From contig JAQGDQ010000449.1 of NCBI GenBank assembly GCA_030141605.1, positions 62,001-126,000 on the forward strand: DNA of 64,000 nucleotides, written 5' to 3'. Below, in pieces: positions 46,701-54,400 of the stretch; positions within the stretch are counted from its first letter, which is position 1, and each line of letters opens with the position of its first letter. Below the pieces are notes generated by a model, which did not search any database, was not told where the DNA came from, and worked only from the letters and a program-made list of their open reading frames with translations. Origin of the DNA: Tubiluchus corallicola. Its lineage: Eukaryota > Priapulida > Priapulimorpha > Priapulimorphida > Tubiluchidae. The translations under genes were made by a program, and so were the position numbers.

Positions 46701-49700
46701 GCTTAACATTTAATATTTTCACTCGCATGTAACTTTTACCTTCTTTGCTAGTTTCGGGTCTTGCTCTTGCTTTTTCTGGCCAGATGCAGCCACCAAGGCA
46801 AAATAAGAGATTACTTTCTTTGTGTTTTCTGTTTTTCCGGCGCCAGATTCACCGCTGCAAACACAGTTAATCAAAGCTTGTATTGTGTTCAATTTGAGAC
46901 GTGACTGCTAGAGTTCTTGACCATACGATTTTTCTATAATCGTAACTCTGGCAAATGAGGACATTTTATAATTTATTGTTCACATAAGGCCACGTCAACA
47001 AGGAGCTGTGCGACATTATTCTCATTTGAATTGTAGAATTCTTGTTTTATTTTGTCAAAAAGAAAGAATAAAATTGCCAATTACAATTTTCTTGAAAATA
47101 GTTGCAAAAATCGTTTGTGTGAGACCTTCCAAAAAGTTAGAAAAGTTAAATTGATTTATGCAATGATTAGCTAGATACTTCAAAATAAAACAATCTCTAC
47201 TTACGTGATCAACATAGATTGATCTTCGCGATCTGAAATAATAACAGTTGCACGGTTATTTCTTCAATTACTTGCTTATTAGGTGTAGTTTACAACAATT
47301 TAATTGTCATATTTTTCGGAAGTTACTTATATCAGTTATGTTTTGTTACAGATTTCATTTCGACTTGGCAAGTCTGTGACCCAGTAAACTGGTTACGTTA
47401 ATGTTCCTAGCTACAAATGTAAATTCTAACTCTACTGAACATCATCGGCTGGTTATTACTGCTGTAAGTAAACTACAAAAATCTAATCTAGTCGTAAATG
47501 CACTGTTTCAAGTTTTAACTATGTAGATGTTAACTTGTTGTTAGTGTATCCACTAAACCAACTCTCGTTACTCTGGATTTCTCTTGTGATTATGATACTA
47601 TTGATTCAAGTAGGTGAATGAACGATTCAGTTTCACTAACATGTCAACCTACTGCTGCAGCTAAAAAAATCTGCTAAAAATAAGTTAATAAGTAATTTAA
47701 CTATTATTGTTGATAATATTAGCATCATTGCAATTAATCATGCAACAAATATCGTGCTTGTGTGCGTATAAAAATGTGCTTGAATGCAGCGACTTCGCAT
47801 AAAGAACCAAATAACTCACTGTGTCTACCACTGAACGATCAGAAAGTAGCAACCTTGACCACTTTAGAGAAGTTCCGTGCAAGGTGCGATCATCATTCCA
47901 AAGAATTCCTTGTAACTTTGAATAGGATAAAACCACTGCAAACAACGTCTGACCGAAACGCAAAGAATTAAGCAGACAGTATCGCACCAACCCAACAAAG
48001 CCTCAGCAAGGGAAGACATTTAAAAGCTGCTCAAAGACAAAACTTTATCTTGAAAAAGCCACCACACAAAAACACAGAAGCAAATATAATTAAATAAAAG
48101 CTGGAAGATGCCCGTAACTGAATTATTCGTTTATTACAGACAGGTGGTCAATTTAAAAAAGCTTAGATTGTCTAATAAGATGCTTAAGAGAAGCAAAAGA
48201 AGAGAAAGAGCAAGGAAACTTAGAAAATCACAACAACAAGGCAAGAAAGATAGCATTTCACTCAAGGTTTGCAATGCTGCGCTCAAAAAATACAGAAAGG
48301 CACAGAAAGCAACGCAGCATTTGTAAACAGACGATGGGAAACTTTGGGAGAGGGGGCACACACACACACACCCTTACTCACTCTGCAACATATCGCTATA
48401 AGCATTGTCAGCGACAGCGAATAGGTGAGGAGGCATTTCCATTCGCCGCTTTCCCCGATATTCGTCTACCACCTCCTTGTTATAGATCGGCAGACGCTTG
48501 TAAGGATTGATGACAACGCAGAACAGCCCAGAATAAGTCTACATATGTCAAATAAAGAAAATTATTGGTGTCTCAATGATATTTTATAACCGTACGTTCC
48601 TGTAAATAGTAACATCGTACAGTTAAATCAGATTAAAATAGTCTAATAATTAGTTTTGGAATCTGTTTTAAAATGTGCCATGCAACAAGAATTAAACAGT
48701 GTTGACAAACCAAGTTTTTTTTAGCAAACTGTAGTGTAGCTATACACGAATACACTGTAGTTTTTTCTAATTTTCTCCAAGATTTGACTTGCAGTTAAAA
48801 TAAATATATCAATAAGAAAAGATCACAAATTGTTTACTAGATTTGGATTTGAACACAAAAAGCACCGTTTTTTTATTCATTAGCTACAGTTTGCTTCTGG
48901 TCCCTGTTTCTGGCACAGTTTAAAACGGATTTCATGCGAAATGTGTGCGCCTTTTTCTACACAGATGCAGACATGCCCATGTTAGTTTCTCTCATCTACT
49001 TCTTGGTCATCCAGGCATTGCGTTTACTCACTCGTCAGCATATCCGTGTAAGCATTATCAGCCACGGAGAACAAATGTGGAGGCATCTCTGCTCGTCTTT
49101 TGCCTTTGTAAGATTCAACAACTTCTTTGTTGTATATAGGTAATCTTTTGTAGGGGTTGATCACCACACAAAACAGTCCAGAATAGGTCTGCAGAAGGCA
49201 GCAGAAAATTTGGAGTATTAGAATGAAAATGGAAAAACAAACTTTTGCTTTTTAGTTCCTAAGCTCATTGAGAAAAATTGACAACCTTTTTTACCTGATA
49301 TTTTAATACTTGATTACTTTGTTTATGACTGCTGTGAGACCGTCATAAATTACAGAAGAATTTATAAAATTCAACTACTAATAAGACAAAAGGTACTCTT
49401 ATAAATTTCTTTAAGTAAGACTATTAATTCAAAAAAGATTTTAATTAGAGCTATTTAGCTTAAAAGCTAACTAATGAAAATATAATTTGATTTGGTGAAC
49501 CACATGAGCAAACAATAACTGTAATAATCATAAGGCTTAGCACTGTAGGGCGACTGTTCTTAATTTTTCGAGGCGCCTAAGCATCAAACGTCTGTACAAT
49601 GCACCTATGCATACGCTGTGGTTGGGCACAGCTTGTTCGTGCATTTTCGCAAATGAAAAATCGTTTTTATTGATTTTCCTTTTACAAGAAAATTAAAACA

Positions 49701-50735
49701 TTGGCTAAACTCAACTGAGCTAAATTCGCTAAACAATTTACATGACGGGAAACTTTTTCGCTAAACTGGGGTTACCGAATTTTTTTCTGTCATTTTGTGG
49801 CACAAAATGATCAGGAAATTTTTCGACGTTAAATTAGTGTTGTTTCTGAAGCCAAAGATCATGAAAATTACGGAAACAAAATACATAAGTGTATTGCAAA
49901 AACATTTTATGTGATATAGACTTACATAGATCATCCAAGCGCGATATCTTTGCCTTAAATTGTGCAATACAGATGCATCGTTCAAGTAGGTCAAGTTTGC
50001 CATATCCTCTGTTTTCTCGAATTTGGGAGGATTTATTTGCTGTACGTGATCACTCTTTAGTGTTTTTTCCTAAAAAGCACGAGTCTGTGAAACCAGTCTT
50101 TGCTGTTTAGCATTCACTTGAATAGTAGTTCAAAAACCAGTACAAACATATTGAAATTCAATATTCATAAGCTGAGAAACGACTATACTTTTGTTATTGA
50201 AGAAACTCAGTAGACCTATATGTCTGTTACTTGTGAATGCTGAGAATAAGCTTTTTTCAAATTTTGAAGTTACTTAGAGTATTCAAAATATATACATAAT
50301 TAAAGCACACAGTGTTTGTGAGCAGCATTGAATTAATCATTGTTAACTCGGCGCTTCGGCGTTTCTCAAATCAATCGTACGAGTAACATGTTGTTTAATT
50401 CAATAAACTTTGTGATCAACATATATTTGTAAAAGAAATGCTCGAAACAATTTATACTATCGCTTATAATTTCGACCAAACTCAAACACTTGAGCTGTGA
50501 CTGCAAAACCTACCTCCCCCTTAATCGTTATGGTCGTCATGTCTCCTTTGACCTCTTTGATGTCAGCCAAAACGTAGCCTTCTTTGGCGTCCGGTGCCCA
50601 GCACATGGACTTGGCATCAAACGGCATATTCATTGTTTCGATGACCATCTTCTCGCTGGGCTTCAAGAACTGCCATGGGTCCTGCTGAAGGAGCTCCTTG
50701 GCGCCCCATTGAAGGGGTAGAGCATGTGTCAACAT
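37658..50735 (-). CDS. Muscle myosin heavy chain gene B (complete, alternative exon 4, 1957 residues)
   Basis: Class II muscle myosin heavy chain, tandem paralogue of gene A. Coding exons 5' to 3': 50735-50514, 50069-49926, then either 49188-49032 (4a) or 48538-48382 (4b), 47232-47205, 46854-46740, 46286-46194, 46052-45890, 45022-44919, 44575-43997, 43868-43485, 43319-43114, 42743-41897, 41652-41018, 40700-40622, 40350-39905, 39756-38130, 37702-37658. With one exon 4 the total is 5874 bases, 1958 codons with stop. Landmarks match gene A: P-loop GESGAGKT (185-192), switch I NDNSSRF, switch II DIAGFE (about 470), loop 2 with [16 protein letters not shown]2/SH1 in [19 protein letters not shown] motifs, continuous rod, C-terminal [10 protein letters not shown]. 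Start context AAGATG, no upstream ATG in exon 2. Confidence 0.95.
37970..38050 (-). repeat. tRNA-derived SINE in the last intron of myosin B
   Basis: On the minus strand: TGGCCGAGTGC (38024-38034) fits tRNA box A and AGTTCGAGACT (37981-37991) fits box B, 33 bases apart. The ends CCTGGTTGG and CCAACGCCAGG can pair as an acceptor-like stem. The D-arm resembles class II (Leu/Ser) tRNA. A further body with CTCGTTGCGTCCTTACCC runs to about 37935, as in tRNA-head SINEs. It lacks a clean tRNA fold, so a working tRNA gene is unlikely. Confidence 0.65.
38130..39756 (-). CDS. Myosin B exon 16, light meromyosin rod (residues 1401-1943)
   Basis: 1627 bases of filament-forming coiled coil to ARAGGVAAT, then donor GTTAGT. 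Reading on into the intron would add a short unrelated tail and stop, which I treat as unspliced read-through. Confidence 0.95.
39905..40350 (-). CDS. Myosin B exon 15, rod (residues 1253-1401)
   Basis: 446 bases from [20 protein letters not shown] to [13 protein letters not shown], ending phase 2 at GTAAGT. Confidence 0.95.
40529..40572. repeat. (ATC/GTC)n trinucleotide repeat in myosin B intron 14
   Basis: About 14 triplets, mostly GTC on the plus strand, 50 bases after the exon 14 donor. Confidence 0.9.
40622..40700 (-). CDS. Myosin B exon 14, short rod exon (residues 1226-1252)
   Basis: 79 bases encoding [18 protein letters not shown] and ADHISKTK. Confidence 0.93.
41018..41652 (-). CDS. 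Myosin B exon 13, S2 rod (residues 1015-1226)
   Basis: 635 bases of coiled coil from [18 protein letters not shown], containing [21 protein letters not shown], ending QKTKAK in phase 2 before GTATGC. Confidence 0.95.
41897..42743 (-). CDS. Myosin B exon 12, converter, IQ motifs, start of rod (residues 732-1014)
   Basis: 847 bases. Converter from [20 protein letters not shown] motifs [10 protein letters not shown] and [11 protein letters not shown], hook WPWW, then heptads to EETQS before GTAAGT. Confidence 0.95.
43114..43319 (-). CDS. Myosin B exon 11, SH1/SH2 helix (residues 664-732)
   Basis: 206 bases encoding [37 protein letters not shown] and LLYGDFKHR. Confidence 0.95.
43485..43868 (-). 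CDS. Myosin B exon 10b, lower 50K domain and loop 2 (residues 536-663)
   Basis: 384 bases, [19 protein letters not shown] to loop 2 ([17 protein letters not shown]) and AVYR. Joined to 10a it equals gene A exon 10 in length (963 bases). Confidence 0.95.
43997..44575 (-). CDS. Myosin B exon 10a, upper 50K domain and switch II (residues 343-535)
   Basis: 579 bases, phase 0, [18 protein letters not shown] through [16 protein letters not shown] to CIDMIEK, then donor GTAATA. The 128-base intron that follows is absent in gene A. Confidence 0.95.
44919..45022 (-). CDS. Myosin B exon 9 (residues 308-342)
   Basis: 104 bases between TTCCAG and GTAAAT encoding [35 protein letters not shown]. Same length and phases as gene A exon 9. 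Confidence 0.92.
45183..45812 (+). mobile_element. Non-autonomous TIR element, copy 2 (in myosin B intron 8)
   Basis: Shares several blocks in order with 17483-18305, including GATTTTTCATAT, AAAAAGTATACA, TTTACCGCTGTG and the end TCCTGTTCCC. The left end is less clear than in copy 1. No ORF inside. Fills most of the 867-base intron. Confidence 0.55.
45890..46052 (-). CDS. Myosin B exon 8 (residues 254-308)
   Basis: 163 bases encoding [40 protein letters not shown] and [12 protein letters not shown]. Phase 1 donor GTGAGT. Confidence 0.93.
46194..46286 (-). CDS. Myosin B exon 7, switch I (residues 223-253)
   Basis: 93 bases, protein identical to gene A exon 7 ([19 protein letters not shown] ... 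NDNSSRF); 38 consecutive bases at the switch I end are identical to gene A. Confidence 0.94.
46322..46400. repeat. (ATC)n-rich simple repeat in myosin B intron 6
   Basis: ATC, GTC and TCATCATC triplets over about 80 bases, not far from the acceptor of exon 7. A weaker one lies at 44668-44720 in intron 9. Confidence 0.8.
46740..46854 (-). CDS. Myosin B exon 6, P-loop and loop 1 (residues 184-222)
   Basis: 115 bases encoding [20 protein letters not shown] and loop 1 [14 protein letters not shown]. Donor GTAAAA. Confidence 0.94.
47205..47232 (-). CDS. Myosin B exon 5, 28-base micro-exon before the P-loop
   Basis: Encodes NREDQSMLI plus two bases of Thr, between TTTCAG and GTAAGT. Constitutive partner of both 4a and 4b: each ends in A and this exon begins AT, making Asn175. 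Confidence 0.93.
47700..48335 (+). other. Unexplained ORFs inside myosin B intron after exon 4b
   Basis: Two plus-strand ORFs, 47762-47971 and 48108-48326, occupy an A-rich block. The second is very basic ([20 protein letters not shown]). No domain is recognised, and no splice or promoter signal supports a nested gene. It may be an inserted relic or just A/G-rich DNA. Confidence 0.2.
47739..47744 (-). promoter_or_regulatory. UGCAUG motif downstream of exon 4b
   Basis: RBFOX consensus within the same TTGTTGCATG 10-mer as at 48679, about 640 bases after the 4b donor. Confidence 0.35.
48357..48371 (-). promoter_or_regulatory. Intronic (GU)7 tract next to the exon 4b donor
   Basis: The CA run on the plus strand reads as (GU)7 in the transcript, 10 bases after the 4b 5' splice site. 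UG-rich intronic tracts are binding sites for CELF/Bruno-type splicing factors, which regulate muscle alternative exons. The regulatory role is inference. Confidence 0.45.
48382..48538 (-). CDS. Myosin B alternative exon 4b (residues 123-175)
   Basis: 157 bases between ATATGTAG and GTGAGT, same phase as 4a. Encodes the same first 24 residues as 4a, then [20 protein letters not shown] and [10 protein letters not shown]. Seven of 52 residues differ from 4a (positions 147, 148, 150, 155, 163, 170, 174). Its acceptor is weaker (purines before TAG). A (GU)7 tract starts 10 bases after its donor. Confidence 0.92.
48679..48684 (-). promoter_or_regulatory. UGCAUG motif in the 4a-4b intron
   Basis: RBFOX consensus UGCAUG, 141 bases upstream of the 4b acceptor; the surrounding 10-mer TTGTTGCATG is repeated at 47739. 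Two further GCAUG cores lie in the same intron at 48933-48937 and 48972-48976. Confidence 0.4.
49032..49188 (-). CDS. Myosin B alternative exon 4a (residues 123-175)
   Basis: 157 bases between CTTCTGCAG and GTGAGT. Encodes [20 protein letters not shown] then [20 protein letters not shown] and [10 protein letters not shown]. It contains the NPxxxxxxY purine-binding loop and leads to the P-loop exon. The polypyrimidine tract is good. Alternative to 4b; including both would add 157 bases and break the frame. Confidence 0.92.
49926..50069 (-). CDS. Myosin B exon 3 (residues 75-122)
   Basis: 144 bases, phase 0. Encodes [19 protein letters not shown] and [17 protein letters not shown]. Acceptor TTTTTAG, donor GTAAGT. 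Confidence 0.94.
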
Positions 50736-50801
50736 CTTGCTAATCCGGACCTAAACTCTTGGACAATGAGCTGCGGACACCAACGTCTACGAACAGCCGA
50801 C
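50514..50801 (-). CDS. Myosin B exon 2: 5' UTR end and N-terminal SH3-like region (residues 1-74)
   Basis: Acceptor AAGTATAG, 66 untranslated bases, ATG at 50735, donor GTAGGT after GAG. Encodes [18 protein letters not shown] then DPWQFLK and [19 protein letters not shown]. Coding length equals gene A exon 2. Confidence 0.9.
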
Positions 50802-51391
50802 CTATACTTAAAAGAAAAACAAAATAAGTTTTAAACATTATTACCAAAAACACAGTGTACAAAACAAAAACAAGTTTCTCTTGAGATTACCTGTAGTGAG
50901 AGTTCAACAGAAGGAATAACTTCACGAAACCGACGTTAACATTTCGACACTCGACGTAGGCTTGTCTGTCAACTGTGTGTGCATCTGTTCTGGATATTTC
51001 ATTTACAGATATACCTGCTACTAAACGCAAAAACGTATTTTTGCCATTTCGCAAGTTATCCACTACAATTCCACTGCAGCTCAGTTTGCACCGAAAATAC
51101 TATTTTTTTCCTTTAATAAATATTGCACAAAAGTAATGTAACACACCGCTGAACTATTCCTAATTATTTATAAATTGTCTAATCTTGACTGTTTAACAAT
51201 TAAGCAAACATCGTGAATTAGCTCACTTATTCATTTAGTGAACGGGATAAAATAAATTATCCAATACTTTTTCACTACAGAACATTCAGATTGCAGTTAT
51301 GCAATAATATAACTATTATATTCTAGTAATTCATATGCTAAAAGCGTGTTAGCCAATTATAAGTAAAGCACGTTATAATACTCATACTTAC

Positions 51392-51440
51392 GTTTAGTCC
51401 CGGCTATTCTATCAGCCTTCAAATCATCCTCCGTTTTATA
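51392..51440 (-). promoter_or_regulatory. Myosin B core promoter and predicted tiny first exon
   Basis: TATAAAA on the minus strand (51434-51440) lies 48 bases before a strong donor GTAAGTATG (51391 down), so exon 1 is probably about 20 untranslated bases, spliced to the acceptor at 50802-50803. Upstream are an E-box CAGATG (51467-51472) and a CCAAT box (51493-51498). This matches the layout at gene A (49 bases). A second possible donor, CTACAG|GTAATC near 50892, might mark an extra UTR exon. Confidence 0.6.
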
Positions 51441-51499
51441 CCATTCGTGACAGAAACACGAGACTTCATCTGTTGCATCTAACGAGTATCCTGATTGGA

Positions 51500-54400
51500 T
51501 GGCAGCTCCCCAGTTCATTCTCATCCCGCTTATCTAAACCAATAGAAAAAGTTCTTTCTCACAGACACTAAAACATTTCCTTTTGAGCAGTGCGAAGGAG
51601 GAGAATCGAGTGTCTATTTTACTCGGAGAGTTAAAAATGTTCTAGGCTATTGCTATACTACACTTGCCATAATTGAAGTATTTATGATGAGCAAATGCAG
51701 GAAAGCCGGCTGTGCAGACTTGCATGCTGAAGCCAGAGCATAAGAGCAGAAAAAGTTTAGCGCTTTTGTCAGAAAAGAAGCATCGAAGGGTAAAAAGAAA
51801 AAAAATCGGTTTAAGTATTTCTTTTTTAGCACAGATCGCACAAACAGAAACAATTAGCGCGCCTATGTGTTTTGCCACTTATTATATGCTTTAAAAACAT
51901 TGTAGCTCAATAATAAAATGATACAGTTAGCCGACTATTACATTTAACTTGTTAATTAAAGACACAAAACTTGAAACTTCTGAATTCGTTTTGAATAGGT
52001 GTAGTGTGAATTTTATGTACAGAAAAATTTAGGACAAATAAGTCTACTGCACGTAAACATTTCATTTAAGCTGAAAAAATAAATTCTTGGAATGAAACTA
52101 ATATTTATGTTCTTCATGGAAAGTTAAGCCAATTTAAAGTTGTTTACTGTAATAACCGATTGCAGTTATAAGTTTAATTGAATCCATCGGCTGCCAACAA
52201 CTCCACTTTAAAAACCCATTTGGCTTCCAAGAAGGAAAGCTGCTGACATAAAAAATTTACAACATTTACGCTTAAGCCCCTGATAACGTTTACGGCGTTT
52301 TTATTTGCTTTAATTCATACAGTTTCAAAAAGCTTGCTATGGCAATTCCAATAAAATTCAAGTCTGAAAATCAGCATTTTAAGTCATGAATTAAATTTAT
52401 CATTCATGCTTTTAGTTTCTGAGTGTTAATGAATTTCTAAAAACCAAAGTGACAACATACGAAAACTGGCATGAAGCTTTCAAATGTATAAAGTTTTAAA
52501 AAGCTTTTTGGCCGTGTGTGTATATGTTCAAGTGTCACTGTACGATGTAACGTACGAATAAGCATACTCATTGTCATTGTAATCCATTAATTATCAGCAG
52601 TTGGCACATACCAATGAACATTTTTTGCTGGTTTAAACAAGGATATAACCGCGAGTAATTTTTTAAGACTGTGAGACCTTTTAGTGTATTTGACTCTGCT
52701 AGCATCATAAGATGAACGCTGAATACACTTAAAGTTTTAATTAAATATGCCGAATTCTCTTTTTTAAAACCTCTCTTTTATATATATATATATATATGAT
52801 AATTGGAAAGTCTGTTCACTTGCCGTGAACTTTTAAGCGTATCTAGATAATTTAAAATGCTTTATGCACACTTTACTACCTAATCGCCAGACTGCAATAC
52901 AACTCACAACACTTGCCTGCCCCAAAACAAAACAACATCCCCGTCATGCCACTTAAACCTTATAAACTAACACAAATCTTAGCTTCCCAGTTCCAGGAGA
53001 TTTCCTGGTCTATCCGGTTAAACCAAGCGTGCAAACATTTGCTGGGCATGTGTTGGCGGAGGAGGAAAAACTCATCTGGCAGTTTTCTTCCGCAATCATC
53101 AGGCATGCTGTGATGTTTCTGTCATGGAGGTAGACCAGCTCGCAAATGAGAAAATAACTACTGCTAGTTTATTTGATATACGAGAACGCTGAGGTCAGAT
53201 TTATTTACTGGTGAAAGAAGCCTCTATTCAACCAAACGTTTTACAGCAGAAAAGAACTATGATGTGCCACAAACCCGTAAACATGTTGCGTGCGATTTAG
53301 CATTTATAACTTACTCTACAGCTTCACGAAACATGAAATAACTTTTCTTTTACAAGTTTCCTTTTTTCCAGATATATCAATCCTATAAGTTCAACTGGCA
53401 AATAAAGCATTAAAACTAATGAGTTTTGTTAATATTTTTCATCACTTTATTAAATGGTTTCATGCATTGTTTACATATCAGAATAATATAGAGTTTGAAA
53501 TCTCTTTAGTTTATACTATTTAAGCATAATTCGCCATTGTTTTTAGCTATTTATAAAGCAAAATCTGATCCAGGAAAATCTTTGATAGCAGGATACCTAA
53601 GCTTTCTTTATTTTTTACGATTCTTCTGCAGCGCGTTATCGCAGAAATAAGTCACAGATAACTGCTATTTTTCTAGCCCATTCAACATATATCCTGCTAC
53701 TAGACAGATAGGCAAGCAGGCAGGGTGGAGAGGATCAACAAGTAACTCAGTTATTATAATAATTACTGCGTTACTTGAATCAGAAAACAAGCCTGGGTTA
53801 ATCAGATAAAAGACGTTAGTGCTATCCTAAGCGCTTGAGTTATATTCACTTACATAAATTTGTCGGCAGTCAGCCCTATCCAGTAACACAGAAATGTATT
53901 TTTATCTGCAAGCAGGGTTTTGCTACTATGCGATTTTAACGCGAAATTCAACGCTTCAGCTCTTTTCTTGTCTTGTTTCAAGGTGACTGAATATTCCTGA
54001 ATACTCACTGCTTCAACAGATTGTTTTATAGATTGTTTCCTTTTTTCCTGTTCCATCGAGGGACTATCAATTGTTTCATTATGAACACCACTATGAACGA
54101 AATAGGTGCATATTTGTTTAAGTTAGAACACTTGTGTTTTCAGTTGTTTTGTTTTGTTATCAAAAGCTATGTGATCAACTAAGAGATCGCTACCATTTTT
54201 GGGAACTGGTTGCCCAACCATCATGCTTTTAAATTTGTGGTCAGAAAAGCAGACGATACTGTAAATTGTAATTAATGCTGTTTGCAGTTTTTTAAGTATT
54301 GTTTTGACTATCTACTGGATTTTTTATATGATTTCTGTGTGTCAGCTGCATTAAGTCCAAACTTGCAGTGTTGCAATCACTGTGCTGAATGCAAAGATAC

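Larger units (their letters stand above)
46855..50513. other. Other long introns in the 5' half of myosin B
   Basis: 46855-47204, 49189-49925 and 50070-50513 were read for a third exon 4 copy or other exons; none was seen. 48539-49031 separates 4a from 4b. Confidence 0.55.
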
